Shown: positions 8,593 through 16,111 of the stretch, piece after piece
Position numbering within the stretch: position 1 is the stretch's first letter
Layout: every line of letters begins with the position of its first letter
Assembly: GCA_030043575.1 (NCBI GenBank)
Contig: JASHXK010000044.1
Span: 1 to 37,123 of the forward strand
Length of the DNA: 37,123 nt
Direction of reading: 5' to 3'
Origin: Terriglobales bacterium
GTDB taxonomy: Bacteria; Acidobacteriota; Terriglobia; Terriglobales; Acidobacteriaceae
Notes under the pieces: model-generated
The model's database searches: none
What the model was told of the DNA's origin: nothing
The model's input: only the letters and a program-made list of their open reading frames with translations
Program-made: the position numbers and the translations under genes

Positions 8593-10030
8593 AGCAACCT
8601 TCATTCGAGATACCACCGGACACGATGAATTTGCCTCGGCCGGATCGGTGTTGATCATCGACGACGAAGCCGCGATTCGCGAGTCGCTGCAAACCTTGCT
8701 CGAGTTCGAAGGCTATTCCGTGGAAGCGGCCAATGACGGCGAGGAAGGCCTCGCGCGCATCGCCGAGCGGCCCTTCGACCTGGTACTGCTGGACTTCGCC
8801 TTACCCGAGCGCAACGGCGTCGAGATTTTGCGCGAGATTCGCGAGCGCGACTCCGAGCTGCCGGTCATCATGATCACCGCGTACGGCACGGTAGAGAACG
8901 CGGTCAACGCCATGCAGGCGGGCGCGACCAACTTCATCCAGAAGCCCTGGGACAACGAGAAGCTGCTGGCCGACGTGCGCACCGCCGTGGGCCGGCGCCG
9001 CGCGGAAGAAGAAGTTGTCCAGCTGAAGCGCGCGTTAAAGCAGCGTTACAACTTCGAGCAAATCATCGGCAAGAGCGAGTCCATGCTGCGCATCTTCGAC
9101 CTGGTGGCGCAGGTCGCTCCCAGCCGATCGACGGTGCTCTTGCAAGGCGAAAGTGGGACCGGCAAGGAACTGATCGCCAAAGCTATCCACATGAACTCGC
9201 CCCGCAAGGATCGCGCGTTCGTGCCGGTCAATACGGGGTCGGTACCAGCGGACTTGCTGGAATCGACGCTCTTCGGCCACGTCAAGGGCGCGTTCACCAG
9301 CGCGGTTCTCAGCAAGAAAGGGCTGTTTGAAGTTGCCGATCGCGGCACCATCTTCCTGGATGAAATCGGCACCATGAGCCTGGAGACGCAGGCCAAGATT
9401 CTGCGCGTGCTGCAGGACAAGAAGTTCATGCACCTGGGCGGGGTCAACGAGATTCAAGTGGATGTCCGCATCATCGCCGCGACCAATGTTGACCTGAAGC
9501 AGCAGGTCAAAGAAGGCAAGTTCCGCGAGGACCTCTTCTACCGCCTGAACGTCATCATCATCGATCTGCCACCGCTACGCCAGCGCAAGAACGACATACC
9601 GCTGCTGGCAGAACACTTCATCTCGAAGTTTGCGCGCGAGAACGATAAACCGGCGCTGCACGTCACGCCGGAAGCTCTGCGTCCGCTGATGGATTACGAC
9701 TGGCCAGGCAATGTTCGCGAACTGGAAAATGTGATGGAGCGCGCGGTAGTGCTGGCGACCGGCACAAGCTTGACACCTGATCTCCTTCCGGAGAATCTTA
9801 CTGGCCACGGCAGCCGATTCGCGCTGATGGAACATCGCCCCGACGCGTCTCTCTTCGAGATCATCGAAGAGCTGGAGCGACGCGTCATCAGCGACATGCT
9901 AGAGAAGTGTTCCTGGAACCAGACCGAGGCTGCCGACCGCTTCCGCATTCCTCTTTCCACTCTGAATCAGAAGATCAAGCGGCTGAACATCGAGATCAAG
10001 AAGCGCGGCAAGGAGAACGGGAGTAATTAG
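8585..10030 (+). CDS. NtrC-family sigma-54-type response regulator
   Basis: A 481-residue regulator with three domains: receiver (about 20-135, acidic pocket IIDDE, phospho-acceptor Asp70 in LLDFALPE, conserved lysine in FIQKPW), AAA+ domain (Walker A GESGTGKE at 188-195, Walker B GTIFLDEI) and a C-terminal Fis-type helix-turn-helix (CSWNQTEAADRFRIPLSTLN). It would activate sigma-54 promoters when phosphorylated by the upstream kinase. The start is GTG 8585, overlapping the kinase stop, so the pair is translationally coupled. The loop that contacts sigma-54, normally GAFTGA, reads GAFTSA (residues 235-240), which is unusual and could alter coupling to sigma-54. Target genes are not apparent in this window. 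Confidence 0.92.
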   Translation: MPEATFIRDTTGHDEFASAGSVLIIDDEAAIRESLQTLLEFEGYSVEAANDGEEGLARIAERPFDLVLLDFALPERNGVEILREIRERDSELPVIMITAYGTVENAVNAMQAGATNFIQKPWDNEKLLADVRTAVGRRRAEEEVVQLKRALKQRYNFEQIIGKSESMLRIFDLVAQVAPSRSTVLLQGESGTGKELIAKAIHMNSPRKDRAFVPVNTGSVPADLLESTLFGHVKGAFTSAVLSKKGLFEVADRGTIFLDEIGTMSLETQAKILRVLQDKKFMHLGGVNEIQVDVRIIAATNVDLKQQVKEGKFREDLFYRLNVIIIDLPPLRQRKNDIPLLAEHFISKFARENDKPALHVTPEALRPLMDYDWPGNVRELENVMERAVVLATGTSLTPDLLPENLTGHGSRFALMEHRPDASLFEIIEELERRVISDMLEKCSWNQTEAADRFRIPLSTLNQKIKRLNIEIKKRGKENGSN

Positions 10031-10096
10031 CTGCTCTAGCACAGCGCCAAATCGCATTTTCATTTAGTCTGAAATGTGGCGAGCGCTTAAGCCAAA

Positions 10097-10145
10097 GCTG
10101 ATTGCTGATTGCTGATTGCTGATTGCTGATCGCTGGTTGCTAATT
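10097..10145 (+). repeat. Seven tandem 7-bp units (GCTGATT)
   Basis: Four exact GCTGATT units are followed by GCTGATC, GCTGGTT and GCTAATT, ending eight bases before the ATG of the YchF-like gene. The array occupies the place where a ribosome-binding site would be expected, and no Shine-Dalgarno sequence is visible. Confidence 0.9.
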
Positions 10146-10153
10146 GCTTCCTT

Positions 10154-11236
10154 ATGAAAACCGGCATCGTAGGCCTGCCCCAGGTAGGCAAAACTTCCCT
10201 CTTCGTCATGTTGACCAAGCAGGCGGTCGCGCAGCACGCGCATAATCCGCGTGAGGCGCATCTCGGCGTCGCCAGAGTTCCCGACGACCGGCTGGATCGC
10301 CTGGCCGCGCTCTACAACCCGCGCAAGCTGATTCATGCCAGCGTCGAGTATGCCGACGTCGCCGCGCTCTCGAAGGAAGCGCTCAACGAGACAGCATTCG
10401 CCGCCAACCTTCGCAACGTCGACGCGTTGGCGCACGTCGTCCGCGCCTTCGAAGACGACTCTATCCCGCACGTGGGCGCCATCGATCCGCTACGCGACAT
10501 CAAGAGCATCGACTTTGATCTCATCGTCAACGATCTTGGCCAGGTCGAGAAGCGGCTGGAGCGCGTTCAAAAAGATCTGAAGAAGATGAAGTCGCCGGAG
10601 ATCGAGCGCGAGCACGAGTTGCTGGTCCGCGCCAAAGCGCATCTCGAAACCGAACGCCCGCTGCGCGAAATGGAGATGACCCCCGAGGACAAGAAGCGCG
10701 TTCGCGGCTTCATGTTCCTCAGCGAGAAACCGATCCTCTACGTCCTCAACATCAGCGAGAGCTCGACGCTGGGCAAAGACCTGGAAGAAGCTGTGGCGAA
10801 ATACGGCGTCACAGAAGCCGCCTCGCAACCCAACACCGGCGCGCTTGCCGTGTGCGCAAAGGTCGAAGCCGAGCTCGCCGAGATGAGCGACGAGGATGTT
10901 GCCGAATTTCTCTCCAGCTACGGTCTAACCGAGAGCGGTCTCGTGCGTCTCATCCGCAAGACCTACGAGCTGCTTGGCCTGATCTCTTTCTTCACCGTCG
11001 GCGAAGACGAGTGCCGCGCCTGGACCATCGAACGCGGCTGGAAGGCCGTCAACGCCGCCGGTGCCATTCACACCGATCTGGAGCATCACTTCATCCGCGC
11101 TGAGACCATCCATTGGGACCAACTGCTCGACGCCGGCTCCGAAGCCGAAGCCCGCGCCCGCGGCACCTTGCGTCTTGAGGGCAAGGACTACATCGTGAAA
11201 GACGGCGACGTGCTGCACATCCGGCATAGCGGGTAG
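10154..11236 (+). CDS. Divergent YchF/Obg-family GTPase with TGS-like C-terminus
   Basis: The 360-residue product aligns by eye along its length with YchF, a ribosome-associated P-loop nucleotidase. Shared marks are the P-loop GLPQVGKT (residues 7-14), DDRLDRLAALYNPRK, VVRAFEDDSIPHV, a coiled-coil middle (VEKRLERVQKDLKKMK) and the C-terminal TGS-like region ending GKDYIVKDGDVLHI. It departs from normal YchF in several nucleotide-binding motifs: the G2 region lacks the usual PF-x-TI, the G3 DIAGL reads DVAAL, and G4 NxxE reads NISE. This suggests a separate subfamily that may bind nucleotide differently or be inactive. It is monocistronic, with a heptamer repeat where the ribosome-binding site should be. 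Confidence 0.85.
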   Translation: MKTGIVGLPQVGKTSLFVMLTKQAVAQHAHNPREAHLGVARVPDDRLDRLAALYNPRKLIHASVEYADVAALSKEALNETAFAANLRNVDALAHVVRAFEDDSIPHVGAIDPLRDIKSIDFDLIVNDLGQVEKRLERVQKDLKKMKSPEIEREHELLVRAKAHLETERPLREMEMTPEDKKRVRGFMFLSEKPILYVLNISESSTLGKDLEEAVAKYGVTEAASQPNTGALAVCAKVEAELAEMSDEDVAEFLSSYGLTESGLVRLIRKTYELLGLISFFTVGEDECRAWTIERGWKAVNAAGAIHTDLEHHFIRAETIHWDQLLDAGSEAEARARGTLRLEGKDYIVKDGDVLHIRHSG

Positions 11237-11244
11237 CCGTTAGC

Positions 11245-11275
11245 TGACTCATGGCTATGAGTCAACTAAACTCAT
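11245..11275 (+). promoter_or_regulatory. Three-half-site operator candidate before vapBC
   Basis: TGACTCAT (11245-11252), ATGAGTCA (11257-11264) and ACTCAT (11270-11275) form a perfect 8-bp inverted repeat with a 4-bp spacer plus a third half-site. The array ends four bases before the antitoxin start. Ribbon-helix-helix antitoxins usually repress their own operon through such sites. Confidence 0.65.
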
Positions 11276-11278
11276 CAT

Positions 11279-11536
11279 GTGGCTAAACGACTGCAAGTAA
11301 TCCTTCAAGATGCGGAGTACCGGGAAATTCAGCGGGTAGCGCGTTCTCGACACATGTCCCTGGCGGAGTGGGTTCGGCAAGCGCTTGACGGCGCGCGGCG
11401 GGAAGAGCCTGGTAGCAACATGAGCCAGAAACTCGAGGCCGTTCGACTGGCGGCTCAGCATGAATATCCCACCGGGGACATTGACCAGATGCTTGCAGAA
11501 ATTGAATCAGGCTACTCCAAGGTCAAACGCCAGTGA
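11279..11536 (+). CDS. Ribbon-helix-helix antitoxin, VapB type
   Basis: This small protein (85 aa, GTG start at 11279) has the ribbon-helix-helix pattern: a short beta strand (RLQVILQDAEYREIQRVA) followed by helices with RHMSLAEWVRQAL. The C-terminal part is acidic and amphipathic (DIDQMLAEIESGY), typical of the toxin-binding tail. It is followed, with a 4-bp GTGA overlap, by a PIN-domain toxin gene, which makes a toxin-antitoxin operon the natural reading. It would neutralise the toxin and repress its own promoter, probably through the inverted repeats that end four bases before its start. No strong Shine-Dalgarno site is visible. Confidence 0.8.
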   Translation: MAKRLQVILQDAEYREIQRVARSRHMSLAEWVRQALDGARREEPGSNMSQKLEAVRLAAQHEYPTGDIDQMLAEIESGYSKVKRQ

Positions 11537-11928
11537 TCCTGGTTGACTCCAACGTCCCGATGTATCTTGTCGGAGCGTCTCACCCTCACAAGCTGGATGC
11601 CCAGCGTCTGATCGAAAGGCTTATACGAGCCCGTCAGCGTCTCGTAACGGATGCCGAGGTCTTGCATGAAATCTTGCATCGATATGTTTCCATAGATCGC
11701 CGTGATGCGATCCAGCCCGCCTTCGACGCACTGCTTGCGGTCGTCGATGAGGTTCTCCCCATCGATCAAGCGGCCGCCGAGCGCGCTAAGGAGATCGTTT
11801 TGCAGTATCGACAGCTGTCAGCTCGTGATGCGGTGCATGTCGCTATTGCCGAGCAGTATGGCATTACGGAGATCCTCAGCTTCGATGCAGGCTTCGATTC
11901 CATGTCCGGCATCCATCGCCTGTCGTGA
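11533..11928 (+). CDS. PIN-domain toxin, VapC type
   Basis: The product is a 131-residue PIN-domain protein, the usual VapC length. The acidic metal-binding residues are visible: Asp5 in MILVDSN, Glu46 in DAEVLHEIL, Asp99 in SARDAVHVAIAE and Asp118/Asp122 in SFDAGFD. VapC toxins are Mg-dependent RNases that cut tRNA or rRNA when free of antitoxin. The GTG start overlaps the antitoxin stop by four bases, so the two proteins are translationally coupled. All key residues are present, so the toxin should be active. The target RNA cannot be inferred. Confidence 0.85.
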   Translation: MILVDSNVPMYLVGASHPHKLDAQRLIERLIRARQRLVTDAEVLHEILHRYVSIDRRDAIQPAFDALLAVVDEVLPIDQAAAERAKEIVLQYRQLSARDAVHVAIAEQYGITEILSFDAGFDSMSGIHRLS

Positions 11929-11972
11929 ATCTCGCTTTGGTCTAGCGCCACGCCCAAAACCTGCGTTCCTTC

Positions 11973-12932
11973 TCACGGAATGATGACGAACCTTCCTCCG
12001 CGCTGCTCGCGCTTCCATGCCGCTTCAATGTCACTCAGAGGCACACGCTCCGTCTCAATCTTCAACTCTCCACTTGCCGCATGCGTCATCACCTTCTGCA
12101 TCGCGTCCAAAAGCATCTCGCGCGGCGGCATCCCAGCCGTCCCCATAATCGTTACCCGAGTGCTGCGTAACACCGCAGCGGAAAGCGCGACGGTCGGTGC
12201 AGCACCCTCGCCGGCCTGGACGTAACGAGTTTCCGATTCAATCGCGGCAAACTCCTTGCGTGTTATAGCTGCGAAGAATGCCTCTGCCGGCTTGCCCCAG
12301 ACATAATCGATCACGACCTGAAAACCTGACGCGCCGGCCTCGCGGGCGAAGGCTTCACTTAGCTGGTCCGCCGGAACATCCAGTTGAATCACGGCATCGG
12401 CGCCAAGCTCGTGCAATCTACCCAATATTTCCGGATTACGTCCAGCGGCCACAACGCGACCCGCACCCAGCAGCTTGGCAATCCTAATCGCGAGTTGTCC
12501 AGTCACCCCGGTCGCGCCAAGAATAAGGACGTTGTCGCCCGCAGCCAGCTTAGCTCGGCTGGCTAGTGTGAGCCACGCAGAAACGCCCGGATTCATGATC
12601 GCAGCCGCGGTCTCATCGCTCAGGTTTTCCGGAAGCGGAAACGTAAACGCCTTGCGCGCGACTGCGCGCTCAGCCATCGCTCCATACGGCGGACGCGGGC
12701 CGCCGAAGTAGATCCTCTGGCCATCATCCAGATGTCCCACTCCATCGATGCCACAAATACGCGGCAATGACTGCGAGCTGGCATAGTGCGTGCCGCTAGC
12801 AAGTTGCTTGTCAACGGGCTTCAGCGCTGCGGCGTGAACCTGCACGACAACCTCGCCACCGCCGGCAACCGGCTCCGGGAACTCCTCGCAACGTGGTGGC
12901 TGACCCAGGGTGTGCAAAACAGCTGCTTTCAT
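11973..12932 (-). CDS. Quinone oxidoreductase-like MDR family enzyme
   Basis: The 319-residue product belongs to the medium-chain dehydrogenase/reductase superfamily. The N-terminal catalytic fold carries GGGEVVVQVHAAALKPVDKQLASG and PRICGIDGVG, and the nucleotide-binding fold shows LILGATGVTGQLAIRIAKLLGAGRVVAAGRN. The AxxGVxG pattern is that of quinone oxidoreductases, and the cysteine ligands of a structural zinc are missing, so it is a zinc-free NADPH-dependent reductase. The substrate is unknown. It converges with vapC (45 bp apart) and is divergent from the ZIP gene. Confidence 0.85.
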   Translation of the reverse strand: MKAAVLHTLGQPPRCEEFPEPVAGGGEVVVQVHAAALKPVDKQLASGTHYASSQSLPRICGIDGVGHLDDGQRIYFGGPRPPYGAMAERAVARKAFTFPLPENLSDETAAAIMNPGVSAWLTLASRAKLAAGDNVLILGATGVTGQLAIRIAKLLGAGRVVAAGRNPEILGRLHELGADAVIQLDVPADQLSEAFAREAGASGFQVVIDYVWGKPAEAFFAAITRKEFAAIESETRYVQAGEGAAPTVALSAAVLRSTRVTIMGTAGMPPREMLLDAMQKVMTHAASGELKIETERVPLSDIEAAWKREQRGGRFVIIP

Positions 12933-12998
12933 CGTGCCTCACTCTTGATTCTTGAACGCTAATTCTACAGTCGCCGTCACACCGGCGGGTGCGCTCGA

Positions 12999-13026
12999 CC
13001 TGAAACTCGAAACCTGAAACTCGAAA
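12999..13026 (+). repeat. Two tandem 14-bp units
   Basis: CCTGAAACTCGAAA occurs twice in a row, 21 bases before the start of the ZIP transporter gene. No function can be assigned. Confidence 0.7.
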
Positions 13027-13046
13027 CTGCTATTCTGCCCTTTGCG

Positions 13047-13778
13047 ATGAATCCCATCCTACTCAGCATCCTGCTTGGCCTAACCGCGGCGGCCGCCAAT
13101 GTCTTCGGCGGCGCTGTGATTGTGCAGAAGCACTGGGAGCGCAACTATCTTCGCTATTTCGTCGCGCTGGGCGCTGGATTCATGCTCGCTACCGCGCTCG
13201 TCGAGATGGTCCCGGAAAGCCTGCGGTTGGCGGGACGCACTGGTGCTCTGCTGGTCTTAACCGGCTACCTGGTCGTCCACTTCTTCGAGCACACCATCAC
13301 CCCGCACTTCCACTACGGCGAAGAGACGCACTCGGACGAATACCTCCATTCCCATCGCCGCGTTTCAATCTTGTTCGGACTGATGATTCACACCTTCTTC
13401 GACGGCATCGCCATCACCGCCGGCTTTCTGGTGTCGCCCTGGCTCGGCTGGATCATTTTTCTCGCCATCTTCCTGCACAAAATTCCTGAAGGATTCACCG
13501 TGACGTCAGTGATGTTGGCCAGCGGCTTGAGCAAGGGCCGCTCGTGGTTCGCCTCGGTTCTACTGGGTGCGGCCACGCTCGCCGGCGTGCTGACCATGGC
13601 GATCGGCCGGCACTCCGTCAGCTTCGGATTGCCGGTCGCTGCCGGCGTGACCATCTATGTCGCCGCGTCCGACCTCATCCCCGAGGTCAACCGCGAGCCC
13701 GGCGTGAAGATGGCGCTGGTGGTATTCATCGGCGTAGCGGCTATGTTCGCGCTCGATCGATTGGTGCACATGCGCTAG
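13047..13778 (+). CDS. ZIP-family divalent metal transporter
   Basis: A 243-residue membrane protein with about eight helices. Its central helices hold the ZIP metal-path motifs HTFFDGIAI and HKIPEGFT, with the conserved His, Asp and Glu residues. The loop before helix IV is histidine-rich (HFFEHTITPHFHYGEETHSDEYLHSHRR), a usual metal-binding segment between the third and fourth helices. ZIP carriers bring Zn, Fe or other divalent ions into the cytoplasm; the metal here is undetermined. The start is ATG 13047 with no strong Shine-Dalgarno site. It is the last chromosomal gene before the integrated element. Confidence 0.9.
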   Translation: MNPILLSILLGLTAAAANVFGGAVIVQKHWERNYLRYFVALGAGFMLATALVEMVPESLRLAGRTGALLVLTGYLVVHFFEHTITPHFHYGEETHSDEYLHSHRRVSILFGLMIHTFFDGIAITAGFLVSPWLGWIIFLAIFLHKIPEGFTVTSVMLASGLSKGRSWFASVLLGAATLAGVLTMAIGRHSVSFGLPVAAGVTIYVAASDLIPEVNREPGVKMALVVFIGVAAMFALDRLVHMR

Positions 13779-13851
13779 CGTAGAACAGTCCGCCGATCGC
13801 TTGCCCTGCCAACGGGCTGGTGCACGGTGGGCAGCGGAGGCGCGCAAGGTC

Positions 13852-13896
13852 TGGTAGGCCCGGCTGGGATCGAACCAGCAACCCTCAGCTTAGAAG
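13852..13896. repeat. attL: displaced 3' fragment of tRNA-Arg
   Basis: These 45 bases are identical to 22193-22237, which is the 3' half of the intact tRNA-Arg(TCT) including the CCA end. The remainder of the tRNA is absent here, so this is not a functional tRNA but the original 3' end displaced by integration. Confidence 0.92.
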
Positions 13897-14014
13897 ACGG
13901 ATAAAAGCCGTTTCTGCTGATTACTGCGAATCGTCTCTCGGCGTCGAGAATCAGCGTTCTATGCGGGTTTCAGCGCGTTCGTGAGTGCTGCTGGTTTCTC
14001 CCATTTTGTGTCGA

Positions 14015-14039
14015 GGGTCCCCGGTATTTTCCCCGGTAT
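14015..14039. repeat. Left 25-bp terminal repeat, two CCCCGGTAT units
   Basis: The 25 bases are identical to 22123-22147 at the other end of the element. Each copy contains CCCCGGTAT twice (here 14019-14027 and 14031-14039) separated by TTT, so the units recur with 12-bp spacing. Tandem direct repeats flanking an att core are the layout of integrase arm-type binding sites; that role is inferred. Confidence 0.75.
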
Positions 14040-14130
14040 GGCTTTCCTCCGTCTCCGTGCTGCGCTGCGGCTTTCCATGTGCGTTTGAGGAAAGGCCCGC
14101 CCCTTTGATTGGGGACCCCTATCATGTGCG

Positions 14131-14655
14131 GTGAAGCCCCCGCCTTCCCACTGCGGCTACACCGTTGCCTGTGCACAAGCGCCCGGATACTGCGTGCAGG
14201 GGCAAGGAACAGCGCTGTCAAAGACAGAACTTCTAACCGCCTACCAGCTCCTGGATGACCTTAGGGCGGCGGGAATCAAGCAGTTAAGCAGTACTATCAA
14301 AGACAATGAAAGGGTGGTGTGTGATACGCAGAAAGATGCCACCATCAGGGCTGCGGGCGATATCATTGTCAAAGAGAGCAACGAGTACAACGCGCTGGTC
14401 ACCCGCTACAATGCACTGGTTGATGAATATAAGGGACTGCTCTCGGACTACAGGTCATATGCCACAGATGAAGTGAACGCATGGACAAGGATGGCTGGTC
14501 TTGTCAATCTCACCAGCTCCTACAATTGGAGTCCGCCCAGCCCCCCGCAAGTGATCTACACGGCACCGACCCCGACTCAGATTCGCTGCACCACGCAGAA
14601 CATGCCGCCAGCAGTTCCCGGCCTGTCCTCTTGGTCGTACATGACTTGCTATTGA
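14131..14655 (+). CDS. Uncharacterised cargo protein, possibly missing its N-terminus
   Basis: The open frame from GTG 14131 gives 174 residues. The centre is a coiled-coil-like segment (YNALVTRYNALVDEYKGLLSDYR) and the end is rich in Pro, Ser and Cys (SSWSYMTCY), in the style of an exported protein. There is no signal peptide and no Shine-Dalgarno site, and the gene lies near the left end of the element, so the 5' end may have been lost. No family is recognised. The next gene encodes a secreted protein in the same direction, 90 bp on. Confidence 0.5.
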   Translation: MKPPPSHCGYTVACAQAPGYCVQGQGTALSKTELLTAYQLLDDLRAAGIKQLSSTIKDNERVVCDTQKDATIRAAGDIIVKESNEYNALVTRYNALVDEYKGLLSDYRSYATDEVNAWTRMAGLVNLTSSYNWSPPSPPQVIYTAPTPTQIRCTTQNMPPAVPGLSSWSYMTCY

Positions 14656-14683
14656 CCGGAGCCAGGAATGCTTACTGCTCCGG
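14656..14683 (+). terminator. Hairpin directly after the stop codon
   Basis: CCGGAGC (14656-14662) pairs with GCTCCGG (14677-14683) around a 14-base loop, beginning immediately after the TGA of the preceding gene. There is no T tract, so termination is only a possibility; it could instead separate expression of the two cargo genes. Confidence 0.35.
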
Positions 14684-14744
14684 CTGAGGTGTAGAGTTGG
14701 AGCCGTTTTTGCGACCTCGACCACATCCGTGGGAGGGAGGCTGT

Positions 14745-15143
14745 ATGAGGAATCTTTGCGTGGTATTTCTGCTTTGCGTGGCAGCATGGGGGCAGAGCAC
14801 ACAGAACCGCGTGATCCATGTCTGGCTCGACACAGACGTATGGACACAAGGAAATCTGCTTACGCAGCTAAACAATGCGGGCAAGTCCAAACACTTTCAA
14901 TTCGTCGCGGCGGCTCCCGGCGAGACCTACGACTACAAAATTCATTATGAGCAGTCCGCAAACAGCCTTCCGCTGTCAACAGGCGGCAGTCTTCCGACCC
15001 ATGTCGGCCTAGTCGTTGTGACGGATACTGCCGAGCAGGAGATGGTCCGCTTTAATGTTGCCGACCGCCTCACGGAAAAACACCTATCCAACGCCGCGGC
15101 AAAGGAAATCGTCAAGCGTCTTGCTGTAGTTCTGGGAAAGTAG
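14745..15143 (+). CDS. Small secreted protein of unknown function
   Basis: The product has 132 residues starting at ATG 14745, which follows an excellent Shine-Dalgarno stretch (GGGAGGGAGG at 14731-14740). The first 17 residues (MRNLCVVFLLCVAAWGQ) form a signal peptide with likely cleavage near WGQS. The mature part contains HVWLDTDVWTQGNLLTQLNNAG, a GETYDYKIHYE strand region and VVVTDTAEQEMVRFNVADRLTEKHLSNAAAKEIVKRLA, a mixed alpha/beta pattern. No known family is recognised. It is cargo of the integrative element. Confidence 0.7.
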   Translation: MRNLCVVFLLCVAAWGQSTQNRVIHVWLDTDVWTQGNLLTQLNNAGKSKHFQFVAAAPGETYDYKIHYEQSANSLPLSTGGSLPTHVGLVVVTDTAEQEMVRFNVADRLTEKHLSNAAAKEIVKRLAVVLGK

Positions 15144-15443
15144 TTTGGCACCCGCCTCTTGGCTGCAAGGCATTGTCTCGTGTACGAACATTGCTCATAC
15201 GGGCAGGTGAGGGGTAAAGGGGACTGCCGCCCCCTGCTGTCCAAATTTTGAGTCGCCGATTAGGTGCAGATTCAACGGAAACAGGGACTTGTAAAAAAGG
15301 CAACGGCCCCGATGCCAGCCGCGCGGCCACAAAATCGCAGGCGAATCCACGGAAGTTCGCCCCGCCGTGCCAGATCAGTACCGGAATTCTGTAGCGGGAC
15401 ATACTGCATAGCCTCTCAGTTTATGCGCAAAACCGCTACGCCG
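15144..15443. other. Gene-free stretch in cargo region
   Basis: No open frame with a credible start or composition was found between the small secreted protein gene and the inverted repeat at 15444. A 96-codon antisense frame exists but looks like chance. Confidence 0.4.
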
Positions 15444-15478
15444 AGCTACTTGACACCCGTGCTACCGTGTCAGTAGCT
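15444..15478 (+). promoter_or_regulatory. 12-bp inverted repeat abutting a start codon
   Basis: AGCTAC-T-TGACAC pairs with GTGTCA-GTAGCT around a ten-base loop; twelve pairs are formed with one bulged T. The right arm ends directly before the ATG at 15479, and the left arm contains a TTGACA hexamer. It could be an operator, a terminator for the upstream genes or a translational block. Confidence 0.55.
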
Positions 15479-15883
15479 ATGCCGTTTCGCCCAGGCCAAA
15501 ACTGGAAGCGGACGGAGGGATACATCCTCGCTGATGGCAGGGACGCGACCGACCCCAACGGGCCGATTGCAGTCCTGGCGCGTAGCCCAACGGCCGATGA
15601 GGTGACGGTAAACCGTGCTGCGCTTTGGATGCGCCGCGAGCAAGGTGGTAGGATTCGCTTCCGATTCGCGCCCGAGGTTTCTGTAAGGATTAAGGGGCAA
15701 TGGAGTTATCGGAGACTACAGGGCGTGTGCTCGACTATCTATGTGCCCGATGTGCGGCCGACGGAGCTGATAGTCGAGGCGGTGCGCAAACTGAATCCTG
15801 TCACTGGACGGAAAGTACATCACAGACGCGCCAACAGCGTCAGAGCAACAACCGTCAGCCTTAATTACGACGCCTCCCGCTAA
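15479..15883 (+). CDS. Hypothetical protein, doubtful
   Basis: An open frame of 134 codons starts at ATG 15479 (an in-frame GTG at 15467 falls within the inverted repeat). The product is basic (about 15 percent Arg and Lys), contains no recognised domain, and has no Shine-Dalgarno site because the start abuts a hairpin. The segment MRREQGGRIRFRFAPEVSVRIKGQWSYRRL could be a beta-rich domain. It fills what would otherwise be a long gene-free stretch in the element, but codon evidence is weak and it may be spurious. Confidence 0.35.
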   Translation: MPFRPGQNWKRTEGYILADGRDATDPNGPIAVLARSPTADEVTVNRAALWMRREQGGRIRFRFAPEVSVRIKGQWSYRRLQGVCSTIYVPDVRPTELIVEAVRKLNPVTGRKVHHRRANSVRATTVSLNYDASR

Positions 15884-16111
15884 AGCGCTGTGAACACTGA
15901 GCTGCTGCCTTTTTGAAGCGCGGAGAAAACCTGCACTCGATTCAGTGGTTTGATGGGAAGGCCGCCCGCTCATTCTGGCCTGCCTTTGTTGCTCTGCCGG
16001 GAGTTTGGTGCGGTAGCATGATACGGCTTTTGGGGTCCACGAATGGAGATTTCGGTTCACGACAGCGCCGGACCGGTAGTTAACTCCGAGCCGCTGCGGA
16101 GGAGGGGCAGG

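Larger units (their letters stand above)
13779..14130. other. Gene-free left junction of the element
   Basis: This stretch holds the chromosome-element junction: the tail after the ZIP gene, the attL copy, about 118 bases without recognisable features, and the left arm-site repeat at 14015-14039. No convincing coding sequence was seen in it. Confidence 0.6.

Noticed and set aside
10097..10145. CRISPR-like array
   Set aside because: Units of 7 bp without spacers are a simple tandem repeat; no cas gene is present.
13852..13896. A second tRNA-Arg gene on the minus strand
   Set aside because: Only the 3' half is present; the sequence beyond 13896 does not form the D arm or the acceptor 5' strand. 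It is the displaced att fragment.
14015..14039. Remnant of an older integrase gene end
   Set aside because: Only 25 bases match the integrase 3' end; flanking sequence does not, and the matching frame contains a stop shortly upstream (13982-13984).
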